NCBI GenBank assembly: GCA_040752595.1
Contig: JBFMGX010000004.1
Coordinates: 281,440-345,439, forward strand
Source: Candidatus Zixiibacteriota bacterium
Lineage (GTDB): Bacteria; Zixibacteria; MSB-5A5; WJJR01
Direction of reading: 5' to 3'
DNA length: 64,000 bases
The notes under the pieces were generated by a model, which had not been told where the DNA came from, did no database searches, and worked only from the letters and a program-made list of their open reading frames with translations. Shown piece after piece: positions 8,743 through 17,545 of this stretch. A program made the position numbers and the translations under genes. The first letter of the stretch is position 1. Each line of letters opens with the position of its first letter.

Positions 8743-10233
8743 CTATCCGTCTTGCGGCAGGGGTATCCCATGGCGGGCGGCGAAATCCGTCTTCATATAG
8801 AGGGCGTAGTCGAGGTACCAGAATGGGTTCGGTGATTCCCGGCGTTCGCTTGGCGGGGCGGTGCAGAAGAGCCACAGACGGAATTCTTCCCGGAAGCGGG
8901 GCTGAAGCATCACGATCTTGTCGTAGCCGAAAACCGGCCAGAGCGTGTCCCCGCGTGTGCGGACCGGGGCGATGAAGACGTCGGTCGAGCCGAGGATGAT
9001 GCTGGGGGAGAATCCTTCGTGGGCGATTCGCCGTTCGCAGAGTCCCCACTCGTCGGTGGCCGGAAGGTCGGTCCAGTAGGGGATTCGTCCGGCATCGCCG
9101 AGTGCGATGCGTGGCCTGCCCGGGAGCGACTGCAGCGACTCCGTCACGCACAGTTGGCAATGATGCATGTACTGTTGGGCGTGGTAATTATCGACGACGG
9201 GCGGCCACAATTGCCATGACCAGCCGAGGAGCGCGACGGCGGTCGCCGCCGGGACCCACCGCGCCAGTCGTTCCAGGCGCGTCAGGGCATAGGGCACGGC
9301 GATCACGGCGAGGGGCAGGAAGGCAATCAGGTATCGGTGGAGGAAGTTCATGACCGGATTGACCGGGAGGACAAGAACAGTCTGCGCGACAACCAATACG
9401 AGGGCGGTGGTGGCGGCGGATCGCTCCGGAAACCGGCGCCAGGAGACGATGGCATACCCCCATGCCAACCAGAACGGAGTCGCCCAGATGATCCATTGCA
9501 GCACCTGGCCTTTGGATGGGAAGGCCGTGGAGAACTTGGCGTAGACCGTATTCGGCAGCGGGTAACCATAATAGGCGAGCCGGAATGTGATCAGCCCGGC
9601 CGCCACAACGAGAGCCATCGCCAGGGGAATCCCGTACGTACCGAGGCGGTGCCGGACTGTGAGGCGGCGGTCGGCGATCCAGCCGACGACAATCGGGATC
9701 GGTGCCAGCGCGCTTCCCTCCGGGCGTGTCAGTATCAGGACGGAAACTCCCAGTGCGAGCAGCCAGCGCCGCCGCGACGGCGGTTCAGTCAACGCCAGTA
9801 CGATGAGCGTCAATGCCGTCCCATACAGACCGATCTCCAATCCGCTCACATGCCACATGACCCAGGCCGGATTCAGAGCGACGAGCAGCAGTGGGACCGC
9901 CGCTTGCCACCATCGGAAGCCGGCGGCGATTCGTCGGATCAGCAGTGCCAACAGCCACAGCGTCACGGCACCGAACAGGACGCCCAGGATACGTGCCGTC
10001 AGGTCGATGTCCAGCCCCAAGCGGTGCGCTCCGGCCAGGATCAATACCCACAGCAGGTTCGAGTATCCTTCGACCGGTGGTTCATCCACGTTCCACGTCA
10101 GCCCCGCCCCCTCTGCTAGGTGACGGGCATACCGATAGGAGATGCCCACGTCGTCGATCGTCACGTCACGCAGACAGATCGCCTGTGCGATGAAGACTGT
10201 GATGACGAGGATTGGGGCGGCGAGAGAACGCAT
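8743..10233 (-). CDS. Polytopic membrane protein resembling GT-C glycosyltransferases
   Basis: This is a protein of about 496 residues with a first membrane segment at the N-terminus (MRSLAAPILVITVFIAQAI) and roughly ten more. Directly after the first segment comes an acidic loop, TIDDVGISYRYARHLAEGAG, then EGYSNLLWV, the place and style of the catalytic acidic loop in GT-C polyprenol-sugar transferases (PMT/ArnT-like). A soluble C-terminal part of about 140 residues follows the last helix. The ATG at 10233 has no clear ribosome site. An in-frame GTG at 10338, abutting the stop of the upstream metallo-hydrolase gene, is the alternative start and has GAGG about 11 bases before it. The sugar donor and acceptor cannot be told from sequence. 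Confidence 0.75.
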   Translation of the reverse strand: MRSLAAPILVITVFIAQAICLRDVTIDDVGISYRYARHLAEGAGLTWNVDEPPVEGYSNLLWVLILAGAHRLGLDIDLTARILGVLFGAVTLWLLALLIRRIAAGFRWWQAAVPLLLVALNPAWVMWHVSGLEIGLYGTALTLIVLALTEPPSRRRWLLALGVSVLILTRPEGSALAPIPIVVGWIADRRLTVRHRLGTYGIPLAMALVVAAGLITFRLAYYGYPLPNTVYAKFSTAFPSKGQVLQWIIWATPFWLAWGYAIVSWRRFPERSAATTALVLVVAQTVLVLPVNPVMNFLHRYLIAFLPLAVIAVPYALTRLERLARWVPAATAVALLGWSWQLWPPVVDNYHAQQYMHHCQLCVTESLQSLPGRPRIALGDAGRIPYWTDLPATDEWGLCERRIAHEGFSPSIILGSTDVFIAPVRTRGDTLWPVFGYDKIVMLQPRFREEFRLWLFCTAPPSERRESPNPFWYLDYALYMKTDFAARHGIPLPQDG

Positions 10234-10338
10234 TTTGGGGCAGTCAGTTATGAGCGTCTTCTGATGTATCACTCGATGCCTTGTCACCGACTGGCGGCGG
10301 ATTGTGACTCGACGCGATGGTCCGGCGATCGCGGACAC

Positions 10339-11724
10339 TCACAAGGCGACCTCGTCACCAAGCTCCGGCACTGTCGTCGCGAATCCCCGCTCGTTTGTGA
10401 GGCGCTCGGCCATCGCGATGGCCGCGTGTGGCTCGCCATGAGTCACAAATGTCATGCGGGGCGGATCGGTCAAAGGCGCCAGCCAGCGCATCAACTCGCC
10501 ATAGTCGGCGTGGGCCGACAGGCCGGCAATCTCGACGACATCGGCGTGGATCTCATGCTCGCGGCCATGAAAACGGAGCACGCGTTTTCCGTCCAACAGA
10601 TCGCGCCCCCGTGTCCCGGTGGCCTGGAAACCGGCCAGGGCGATGATCGTCTCGGGGCGCTCCATCCGGTGCATCAGATGATGGAGAATCCGGCCGCCGG
10701 TCAACATCCCCGACCCGGCGATGATGATCCGCGGCCCCGGCAGCGCGTTGAGCGCCTTGGAAGACTCCGGTGTGCGATGGTACGTGATGTACGGGGCGTG
10801 CAGCGCACAGCCGGGGTCGCGGCGGACTCCCGGCCCCAGACGGTGTAGTCGTGGAAAGTCGCAGAAGATCTTCGTGGCATCGATGGCCATCGGGCCATCC
10901 ACGTGGATCGGGAGCTTCGGGATGGCGCCCCGGTCGACGAGTGTGCGCAGGATGAAGACGATCTCCTGGGCGCGTCCGACGGCGAACGCCGGGATCAACA
11001 GCACGCCACCGGTGTCGACGATGCGATGCACCAACGCGGCGACGGTCTCCGCGGGATCACCTTGCTCGTGCCGGCGATCGCCATAGGTCGATTCGCACAC
11101 CAGGTAGTCGCATGACGGCGGCGGCAACGGATCAGGAAGCAGGGGACGGCCATACCGCCCCACATCGCCGCTGAAACACACCACGCGCTCCGCACCGTCG
11201 TCACGCACCGTGACCACAACCGAACCGGCTCCCAGGATGTGCCCCACCAGGTGCAGTCGAAATGAGAACGTGGGTGACAGCCGGACCTGTTGTTCGAACG
11301 TCACAGTTCGAAACAGCCGCAGCACGGCCCGGACATCCTCGACGGTGAACAGGGGGAGGGCGGGCTTGTGGCGCGTCGCCTGCTTCTTGTTGAGGAATCG
11401 CGCATCCTCCTCTTGCAGGTGCGCCGCGTCGTACAGAAGGATCTCAGCGAGGCGCGCGGTCGGTTCCGAGCACCAGACCGGGCCGCGGAACCCCAGGTGA
11501 TACAAGCGCGGCAGATAGGCCGAATGATCGACGTGCGCGTGCGAGAGTATCACCGCGCCGAGAGCCGCCGCGTCGAAACGCGGTCGGTCCCAGTTGCGCA
11601 GCCGCAGTTCCTTGAGACCCTGAAAGACGCCGCAGTCAACCAACAACGATTCGGTGCCGTTGCCGACGAGGTATTTGGACCCGGTGACCGTGCGCGCGGC
11701 GCCATGGAAGGAGAGGGAGATCAT
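10339..11724 (-). CDS. MBL-fold/beta-CASP RNA metallo-hydrolase
   Basis: This 461-residue protein belongs to the CPSF73-like bacterial beta-CASP group. It opens with FHGAARTVTGSKYLV and has the metal motif SHAHVDH near residues 60-66, with a further histidine in HLVGHILGAGSV and an aspartate in CFSGDVGRYG. The beta-CASP region is marked by YGDRRH, IPAFAVGRAQEI and IIIAGSGMLTGGRILHH. The C-terminal metal site is GLSAHADY with THGEP. Such enzymes are zinc-dependent endo- or exoribonucleases acting in the cytoplasm. It is the upstream partner of the membrane protein on the same strand and follows the 53-residue protein gene by 15 bases. Confidence 0.92.
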   Translation of the reverse strand: MISLSFHGAARTVTGSKYLVGNGTESLLVDCGVFQGLKELRLRNWDRPRFDAAALGAVILSHAHVDHSAYLPRLYHLGFRGPVWCSEPTARLAEILLYDAAHLQEEDARFLNKKQATRHKPALPLFTVEDVRAVLRLFRTVTFEQQVRLSPTFSFRLHLVGHILGAGSVVVTVRDDGAERVVCFSGDVGRYGRPLLPDPLPPPSCDYLVCESTYGDRRHEQGDPAETVAALVHRIVDTGGVLLIPAFAVGRAQEIVFILRTLVDRGAIPKLPIHVDGPMAIDATKIFCDFPRLHRLGPGVRRDPGCALHAPYITYHRTPESSKALNALPGPRIIIAGSGMLTGGRILHHLMHRMERPETIIALAGFQATGTRGRDLLDGKRVLRFHGREHEIHADVVEIAGLSAHADYGELMRWLAPLTDPPRMTFVTHGEPHAAIAMAERLTNERGFATTVPELGDEVAL

Positions 11725-11739
11725 CGGGACACTTTGTCG

Positions 11740-11901
11740 CTATCGTCCGAATCCCAATGCGTAGTAGATCACATAGAACCAGCCCAACAGACCGTGGACA
11801 ATCACCCACAGCAGGGAGTGGTTCACGGACCAAGATACGGCCACGGCGATGGCCTGTCCGAGGCCGATCCCGTGCCAGACCGTGTGAACCCGTCGGAACA
11901 T
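11740..11901 (-). CDS. Small membrane protein, 53 residues
   Basis: A short frame runs from ATG at 11901 to TAG at 11740, with purine-rich GGAAGACGAAGG immediately before the start. The product begins MFRRVHTVWHGIGLGQAIAV and ends LLGWFYVIYYALGFGR, with two hydrophobic segments (about 11-24 and 29-49). The HGLLGWFYVIYY pattern recalls short uncharacterised membrane proteins seen in other bacteria, from memory only. It is the first gene ahead of the beta-CASP hydrolase on this strand, 15 bases away. Function unknown. The ribosome site, membrane profile and spacing are the reasons for calling it. Confidence 0.65.
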   Translation of the reverse strand: MFRRVHTVWHGIGLGQAIAVAVSWSVNHSLLWVIVHGLLGWFYVIYYALGFGR

Positions 11902-12281
11902 CCTTCGTCTTCCTTTCTTCTGCTACGCCGGGGGCCGATCTGACTGCCCCGGAGCCGCGTATCGCACCCATTCATGTCCCAGATGTGTGTCGCCGGCGTT
12001 GGTGATCGAGCTCCTCGCCCTTGCTCCACTCGGCGGGGGACTCGAATCGCCCGCAGTGCGCAGGGTGGGTGTTCACGGCCACAATATAGACGCCCGCTGC
12101 CCAATCCAAAACGCCGAACAGCCGTTCAAGCGGGAGTCGTTTCGCGCCCTTCGGATTCGTATCATAGTCAGGACCGGACCGAGGGAGAACGTCACATATG
12201 TCGCAACGACACAGGGATTCTCGAGGTGCCCGGTGCGGCTGATGGACCCGTTTTCGCGGCCGAAGAAAGGGGTGGTTGATC
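11902..12281. other. Intergenic region between the small membrane protein and the cytidylate-kinase-like gene
   Basis: About 380 bases separate divergent genes. A minus-strand open stretch at roughly 11975-12150 reads plausibly (VLDWAAGVYIVAVNTHPAH) but has no usable start before it enters the neighbouring gene region, so it is not called. No repeat, terminator or promoter pair was recognised. Confidence 0.4.
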
Positions 12282-12974
12282 GTGACATCGATCGAAGCGT
12301 TGGTTGACCGGCAGTTGCGACGCCGGGCTCTGCTGGAGCAGGCGAGGGGTGTCCCACCGCACACGGCGACTCCGTCCGGGCCGCTGCGGGTGATCACGGT
12401 CTCGCGCGAGACCGGCTCGGGAGGACGTACCCTGGCCGCTCGCCTGGCGCGCCGCCTGAACTTCGAATTCGTCGACCGCCAGATCCTCGACCTGTTGATC
12501 GAGAACACCGGCGCGCGCGAGCGGCTGATCGCCTCATTGGATGAACGGACGCGCTCGGGGATCGATCTGTGGGTGGAAGGGATTCTCACCGGCCGCTATG
12601 TGGACCGGTCGGAGTATCGCCATTTGCTGGCGCAGACGATCACGACATTGGCCGAACACGGCGACGCCGTCATTCTCGGTCGCGCCGCCAACGTCATTCT
12701 CCGTGGCCGGGGCGGGCTGCATGTTCGGGTCGTCGCGCCACGGGCGCAGCGCATCGATAATCTCGTGGGTCCGGGGCACTTGGTACCAGCGGAGGCCGAA
12801 AAACGCGTGACCCGGATGGACGACGAGCGGCGGCGATTTTATGCACAGGGGTTCGGTGCCGACATCGACAACGCGCGCGACTACCATCTGGTCATCAACA
12901 GTGGGCAAATGCCGCTTGATGCCGCTGAGGCGTTGATCCTGTTGGCATGGGATCGCTATCTCGGCGCTGTTTAG
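12282..12974 (+). CDS. Cytidylate kinase-like family protein
   Basis: This protein of about 230 residues is a P-loop nucleotide kinase of the cytidylate-kinase-like group. The nucleotide-binding loop is SRETGSGGRTLAARLARRL at about residues 40-58, followed by FEFVDRQILDLL, as in Cmk relatives. HGDAVILGRAANVIL and the arginine-rich lid (RVTRMDDERRRFYAQ) are also characteristic. The substrate is not certain; these proteins differ from true Cmk and many are uncharacterised. The GTG at 12282 is chosen because AAGGGGTGG lies just upstream; a TTG at 12276 is also in frame. It stands alone between divergent and convergent neighbours. Confidence 0.82.
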   Translation: MTSIEALVDRQLRRRALLEQARGVPPHTATPSGPLRVITVSRETGSGGRTLAARLARRLNFEFVDRQILDLLIENTGARERLIASLDERTRSGIDLWVEGILTGRYVDRSEYRHLLAQTITTLAEHGDAVILGRAANVILRGRGGLHVRVVAPRAQRIDNLVGPGHLVPAEAEKRVTRMDDERRRFYAQGFGADIDNARDYHLVINSGQMPLDAAEALILLAWDRYLGAV

Positions 12975-13015
12975 GGTGCATCCTCCGGACGCGATATCAG
13001 CGGGTTGAAAACCGG

Positions 13016-13190
13016 CTGTCCGCCAGTCGACGTTTCTGGCGGACAGGAGGCTTTCAGCCCCCTGCGGGCACGGCACGCCGTGCCCCTACGCATTGTGTGG
13101 CTGCGGGCAGGTGCCGTCTGTTTCCTGCGTCGAAGATAGAGAATCCGTGGGCAGGGGGGCTTTCAGCCCTCTGATAGTGGTTACAGAGCA
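13016..13190. repeat. Cluster of palindromic intergenic repeats
   Basis: A perfect 11-bp stem (CTGTCCGCCAG / CTGGCGGACAG) spans 13016-13046. It is followed by GGCTTTCAGCCCCC (13049 onward), a GGGCACGGC/GCCGTGCCC hairpin ending in CCTAC (13065-13088), and a second GGGGGGCTTTCAGCCC element near 13157. The same phrases recur in many other gaps of the window. Confidence 0.8.
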
Positions 13191-13218
13191 CGCACCCTAC
13201 AGCCACCTACATCTGTAA

Positions 13219-15276
13219 TCACGTTCTCGCAGGCGTGGCGGCCTGCGATTCCCGTTTGCCCTCATCGATCAGGCGGCACCCTTCCAGCAGCATCGCTTCG
13301 TTGGGCAAATGGCAGTTGACCTGGGGCATCGTCTCCACCGGGCTAAAGGAGAAGGTGGCGTCCGGCCAAGAGAGGATGTCGTAGACCGCCGACTCACCCG
13401 ATCTGTCCGTCGTCTCGGCGAACTTGATCTGTCCCTGCCACAAAATCACCGTCGCCTGCGTCCGCCCATGGTGCAACTCGATCTTCACTGATCGGCTGCC
13501 GGCGGCGAGAATCTGCACCATATCGATGAAGCTGAGCTGGCCGAGCGTGCCGGTGACCGCTTCACTCTTGTGCTGGACCTGCGGCCGCTTCTGGACAGCG
13601 CGCCGGAGTTTGGCGGAGGCCACACCGGCATCCCATGCGCCACTCCAGACATCTTCATACCCGGCTTCCAACGCGGTCCGGGCCCGGCTGGAATCGAATT
13701 CCTCCATCAAGAGGAAGTTGGCGATTCCGGGGGCGACGTGAGATTGCCAGCGTATCCAGTCGATCGCCCCCGATGCGGCCCAGACGACGGCATCGGGTTT
13801 GCGCCGTTCGGTCAGCGTGCGTGCCTCGGCCGCACCATGGGAGACTACCACACGCCATCCTTCGTTCTCCAGAAGCAGGACGAGGTGTTGCCACTCGACC
13901 GGATGATCGGACACGAGCATGACCTCGGCCGGACCGGGGGGGAGGTACCCTTCCAGCACTTCCTCGCGTACGACGCGAAGCAGCGCCTCCACAGCGAGCG
14001 GATCGTACGTCTTGCCGGATTCCTGGCGAAGCGACTCCGCCAGTGCGCCGGCGGCCTCGATCGTCTTCACCGGATGTTGAGCGCCGGCGGCGAGGAACGA
14101 GCGGATCACGGCGTACACACGCGCCGGGAACGGTGCATCCGGGGCCGATTGCCCCGGTGCCAGCCCGGTCTCGTCGAAACGTCTCTCCGCGGCCTGTATG
14201 ACCTCGACAATGGGATACGGGCAACCGAGCTGCTCCGCCAGGATCGCCTGTTCGTTTGCGGTCGTTGCCCGTGCCGCGAGGAGCGGGGCCAGTTCGCAGG
14301 TCGCCACAAGGGTGTCCGTCTCGTACGGCTGCATCCTCAGGACCCGCGCCATCGCCACGGCACAGCGCGAGGCCGCCCCGTCATCCTGGTTCTTGCCTGG
14401 CCCCGACCAGCGCCGTGCCCACGCGGCCAACCGGAGGTACCCATCGCGCAGCCGTTCATACGACAGCGGTGAGCGCAGCAGGCAGGTGGTCCACGAGGGA
14501 CGGGCGATCAATTGCAGACGCGGCAGGGCGCGTTTCAGGCGGGTCAACGAATCGGGATTGCAGAGCGCATTGTCCTCATCGTAGACCAGATGGTCCCAAT
14601 CTCCCTCTGGGATGCTCCGACCGTCCCAGTTGGACACGACGCACCGTTCGACTTCCAACAGCGACCGCAGCAGCTTGGCGACGAACGGCTGTGAGAGCCA
14701 GAGGAGCACATGGGCAACCGCGTCGGTCGGTGCCGTGGTGTCCAGAGGCGCATCCGTCTTGTTGGCGGTAAACCCGAATTCCAGCGACAGGCCGGTCGGG
14801 CGGGAGGACACCGGCAAACCGGATGCCTCATAACCGCCCCGACGGTAGAACCGATCCCACATCCGCTGCAGGGAGACTTGCGGCGCGGCCACGATGGTCA
14901 GCGTGCGGATATTGGCATGAAAACGGATTTCGTCGGCGGTCACGACGTCCAACGGGTCCACCATCGCCACCCGAAGGGACTTCCCCTCGGGGTCGTATGA
15001 CAGCGGGATCATCGCCTTGGCGCGCGCCCAATTCTCCCGGAACAACGCCAGGGCATCGTCATCGGGCACGGCCGTCGCCGGGTCCCAGATCGGCGTGTCG
15101 TACTGCTCGGCGAGTGCCTCCGCCAGTCGCGTCTCGTTGATGATTCCCAGTTGCACGAGCGCCGATCCCCAGCGAATGCCCGTGCGTTGCTGCTGACGGA
15201 GTCCCTGGAGAATCTGCTTCTCCGTGACCCAGCCACGCCGCAGCAGAATGGCGTCGAGTCGCTCGCCCTTCATCAT
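13219..15276 (-). CDS. MshEN-domain protein with degenerate middle region and C-terminal DUF4388
   Basis: The ATG at 15276 overlaps the pilT stop (ATGA), giving 685 residues. The first 150 or so form a GspE/MshE N-terminal-type domain (LDAILLRRGWVTEKQILQGL, then LVQLGIINETRLAEALAEQY), a fold that can bind c-di-GMP in MshE. The centre is helical, possibly a degenerate HD-type or receiver-like region (VMLVSDHPVEWQHLVLLLEN resembles a receiver strand but lacks the phospho-acceptor pattern). Residues about 575-660 match DUF4388/PATAN (GTLGQLSFIDMVQILAAG). No ATPase motif is present. A regulatory or scaffold role alongside the PilT motor is inferred from the overlap. Confidence 0.8.
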   Translation of the reverse strand: MMKGERLDAILLRRGWVTEKQILQGLRQQQRTGIRWGSALVQLGIINETRLAEALAEQYDTPIWDPATAVPDDDALALFRENWARAKAMIPLSYDPEGKSLRVAMVDPLDVVTADEIRFHANIRTLTIVAAPQVSLQRMWDRFYRRGGYEASGLPVSSRPTGLSLEFGFTANKTDAPLDTTAPTDAVAHVLLWLSQPFVAKLLRSLLEVERCVVSNWDGRSIPEGDWDHLVYDEDNALCNPDSLTRLKRALPRLQLIARPSWTTCLLRSPLSYERLRDGYLRLAAWARRWSGPGKNQDDGAASRCAVAMARVLRMQPYETDTLVATCELAPLLAARATTANEQAILAEQLGCPYPIVEVIQAAERRFDETGLAPGQSAPDAPFPARVYAVIRSFLAAGAQHPVKTIEAAGALAESLRQESGKTYDPLAVEALLRVVREEVLEGYLPPGPAEVMLVSDHPVEWQHLVLLLENEGWRVVVSHGAAEARTLTERRKPDAVVWAASGAIDWIRWQSHVAPGIANFLLMEEFDSSRARTALEAGYEDVWSGAWDAGVASAKLRRAVQKRPQVQHKSEAVTGTLGQLSFIDMVQILAAGSRSVKIELHHGRTQATVILWQGQIKFAETTDRSGESAVYDILSWPDATFSFSPVETMPQVNCHLPNEAMLLEGCRLIDEGKRESQAATPART

Positions 15277-16352
15277 GCGACCGGCTCCGGCTGACGTGTG
15301 GCGAGACTCATCGTGTACAGAGAGGGTGTGGCGGCGGCCGCCAGAGCGGCCTCGGTCGTGATGACGCCTTCGTCGGTCAGTTGTGCCAGGTGATGTTCGA
15401 GTAACTGCATGCCCTCGCGACGTCCGGTCTGGATCGCCGAGATGAGTTGATGTGTCTTCCCTTCCCGGATCATGTTCGCGATCGCGGGGGTGTTGAGCAT
15501 GATCTCCATCGCCGCGATCCGTCCGGTGCCGTCGGCGCGACGCAGCAACTGCTGCGCCAGCACGCCGCGCAGTCCCTCCGAGAGCAGCACCCGGGTCTGG
15601 GCCTGTTGGTCGGCCGGGAAGGCGTCGATGAGCCGATTCACGGTCTGGGCGGCGTTCTTCGTGTGCAGCGTGGCGAAGACACACAGCCCAAGCTCGGCGG
15701 CAGTCAGGGCGAGGTGGATCGTCTCCAGGTCGCGCATTTCACCAACGAGGACGACATTGGGATCTTCACGCAATGAAGCGCGCAACGCGCGGGCGAAATC
15801 GCGTGTATGGCTGCCGACCTGGCGCTGGTTGATCAGGCAGCGCTTGTTGACGTGGACGAATTCCAGCGGATCTTCGAGCGTGATGATGTGCCTGCCTTGC
15901 GTTTCATTGAGGTGATTGATCATCGCCGCCAGGGTCGTCGACTTCCCGGAGTTGGTCGGTCCGGTGACGAGAACAAGACCGCGAGTCGTTTCGGCCAGGC
16001 GCGTGACCACTTCGGGGAATCCCAAGGCGGCCAGCGTCGGCGGCTCCTCCGGAATCAGACGCAGAACCGCCGCCGGTCCGCGATGGTCGCGGAAGACATT
16101 GACGCGAAACCGGGCGTAGCCCGGGATCGTATGCGCCGTGTCCAGGTCCCACTGGCTTTCGAACGATTCGATCTGTTCGCTGGACAGGATCTCATAGACC
16201 AACAACTCGACCTCAGGAGCGGCCAGGGGACGATCATTGGCGGGGACCAGCTCGCCGCGGATGCGGAAGGTCACCGGCGCCGCCGTGACGAGATGCACGT
16301 CGGAGGCATCCAACTCCTTCATGTGCCGGAGAATGTCATCGATCTGCGGCAT
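15273..16352 (-). CDS. pilT: PilT-family pilus retraction ATPase
   Basis: This 359-residue hexameric motor ATPase depolymerises type IV pili at the inner membrane. The N-terminal PAS-like part carries the family hallmark MKELDASDVHLVTAAPVTFRIRG (residues 11-33, motif LxxSDxH). The Walker A is VTGPTNSGKST, the Asp box VLVGEMRDLETIHLALTAAE, and the His box FATLHTKNAAQTVNRLID. The family C-terminal element is GRIAAMEIMLNTPAIANMIREG. AGGAGG sits a few bases before the ATG at 16352. It overlaps the MshEN/DUF4388 gene by four bases. No pilin or assembly ATPase is in the window, so the paralogue (PilT or PilU) is not resolved. Confidence 0.93.
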   Translation of the reverse strand: MPQIDDILRHMKELDASDVHLVTAAPVTFRIRGELVPANDRPLAAPEVELLVYEILSSEQIESFESQWDLDTAHTIPGYARFRVNVFRDHRGPAAVLRLIPEEPPTLAALGFPEVVTRLAETTRGLVLVTGPTNSGKSTTLAAMINHLNETQGRHIITLEDPLEFVHVNKRCLINQRQVGSHTRDFARALRASLREDPNVVLVGEMRDLETIHLALTAAELGLCVFATLHTKNAAQTVNRLIDAFPADQQAQTRVLLSEGLRGVLAQQLLRRADGTGRIAAMEIMLNTPAIANMIREGKTHQLISAIQTGRREGMQLLEHHLAQLTDEGVITTEAALAAAATPSLYTMSLATRQPEPVA

Positions 16353-16498
16353 CGTCCCTCCTGGGGCCAGGGAAGCCCCCATCATCTCCATTTTCGGCTG
16401 TTGGGGGCATGCGGATGAGCGGGGCAGGTTACGACCGAGCCTAGTGCTGAAAGATCGGACAGACGGTGCAGGACATTGCATCTGCTCGGATGCCTGTG

Positions 16499-16592
16499 GA
16501 AAAGCAGATTCCTCGCTACGCTCGGAACGACAGGCTCACGACGGGAACCCGCCATCTTCCTGTCACCCCGAGCGCAGCGAGGGGTCTGCTGT
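16499..16592. repeat. Inverted pair of CCCGAGCG-type repeats
   Basis: Two oppositely oriented copies of an element centred on CCTCGCTACGCTCGG and CCCGAGCGCAGCGAGGG flank a GGCTCACGACGGGAACC spacer in the 480-base gap upstream of lemA. The arms extend through AGCAGATTCC and GGGGTCTGCT. Related elements lie at 37245, 38300, 48580 and 59143. Confidence 0.75.
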
Positions 16593-16835
16593 TCGCGATG
16601 CGCTTTGCTGTCGGTGGTCAATGCACAATCGGGCTCAACTGAGTTTGCCGGTGGCCGCGCCCGGTGAATCGCCCTTGCCCGATGCTCTCAACAGCGGCTT
16701 ATTGCCGTGGCATCGGCGGACATCGACCGGGGGAGCGAAACACATGGAGCGACCGCACGTAATATCACCCTGATTTCCGACGATGACTCATGATATATCC
16801 CATCACGTTCACGTTGGGGAGGGGAAGGAGTCACC

Positions 16836-17405
16836 ATGCTGGGATTCTTCATCTTTCTGGGACTGCTCGTCGTCGTGGCCTTCTGGGTCATCGGCATCTA
16901 CAACGCGCTGGTGCGCCTGCGCGTGCAGTGCGACAATGCCTGGTCCGACATCGACGTGCAGTTGAAGCGGCGCTATGACCTGATCCCGAATGTCGTGGAG
17001 ACGGTCAAGGGGTATGCCACGCACGAGCGCAAGGCGTTCGAGGACGTCATCAACGCCCGGGCCCGTGCCATGTCGGCGCAAGGTCCGGCGGCCAAGGCCG
17101 AGGCGGAGAACATCCTCACGGGCACGCTGAAATCGCTGTTTGCGTTGGCGGAGAACTACCCGCAGCTCCGGGCGATCGAGAGCTTCACCCAATTGCAGTC
17201 CACGCTCTCCGAGATCGAGGAGTTCATCCAAAGCGCGCGCCGGTACTACAACGCGGTCGTCCGCGATCTGAACACGCGGATTGCGATCTTCCCGTCGAAC
17301 ATCATCGCCGGTATGTTCGCCTTCAAACCGCGCGAGTTCTTCGAGCTGGAGACACCGGCCGAGCGGGTGGCGCCGAAGGTCAACTTCGAAACCGAAAAGG
17401 CGTAG
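16836..17405 (+). CDS. lemA: LemA family protein
   Basis: This 189-residue protein has an N-terminal membrane anchor (residues 2-24) followed by the LemA helical bundle. Family signatures are YNALVRLRVQCDNAWSDIDV, QLKRRYDLIPNVVETVKGYA and LQSTLSEIEEFIQSARRYYN, ending with FPSNIIAGMFAF. A GGGGAGGGGAAGGAG tract precedes the ATG. LemA proteins face the periplasm or outside and their molecular function is unsettled. The next gene is a DUF2207 protein, the usual partner arrangement, and the two are probably cotranscribed despite a hairpin repeat between them. Confidence 0.93.
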   Translation: MLGFFIFLGLLVVVAFWVIGIYNALVRLRVQCDNAWSDIDVQLKRRYDLIPNVVETVKGYATHERKAFEDVINARARAMSAQGPAAKAEAENILTGTLKSLFALAENYPQLRAIESFTQLQSTLSEIEEFIQSARRYYNAVVRDLNTRIAIFPSNIIAGMFAFKPREFFELETPAERVAPKVNFETEKA

Positions 17406-17446
17406 CGTCGGAGACACCAGGTGCGGCTGACCGACCGGCATGGAGA

Positions 17447-17521
17447 CGTGTGCCACGGGTCTTCAGACCCGTGTCTTCGACGCGCCCTCGAGATGGGCAC
17501 GGGTCTGAAGACCCGTGGCAC
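17447..17521. repeat. Nested palindromes between lemA and the DUF2207 gene
   Basis: GTGCCACGGGTCTTCAGACC continues to CGTG at 17448-17471, and its reverse-complement arm ends at 17521. Each arm is itself a dyad (CACGGGTCT / AGACCCGTG), so either a long stem or two small hairpins could form. No T-tract follows, so it is not an obvious terminator. Confidence 0.8.
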
Positions 17522-17545
17522 AGGCTATCTGGACAGGGGGTGGCG

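Noticed and set aside
11975-12150. Minus-strand open stretch reading VLDWAAGVYIVAVNTHPAH
   Set aside because: It looks protein-like but has no usable start before overlapping the cytidylate-kinase-like gene, and no family was recognised.
15277-15684. N-terminal extension of the MshEN/DUF4388 frame
   Set aside because: It lies in another frame of pilT, has Arg/His-rich low-complexity composition, and the ATGA overlap gives a better start.
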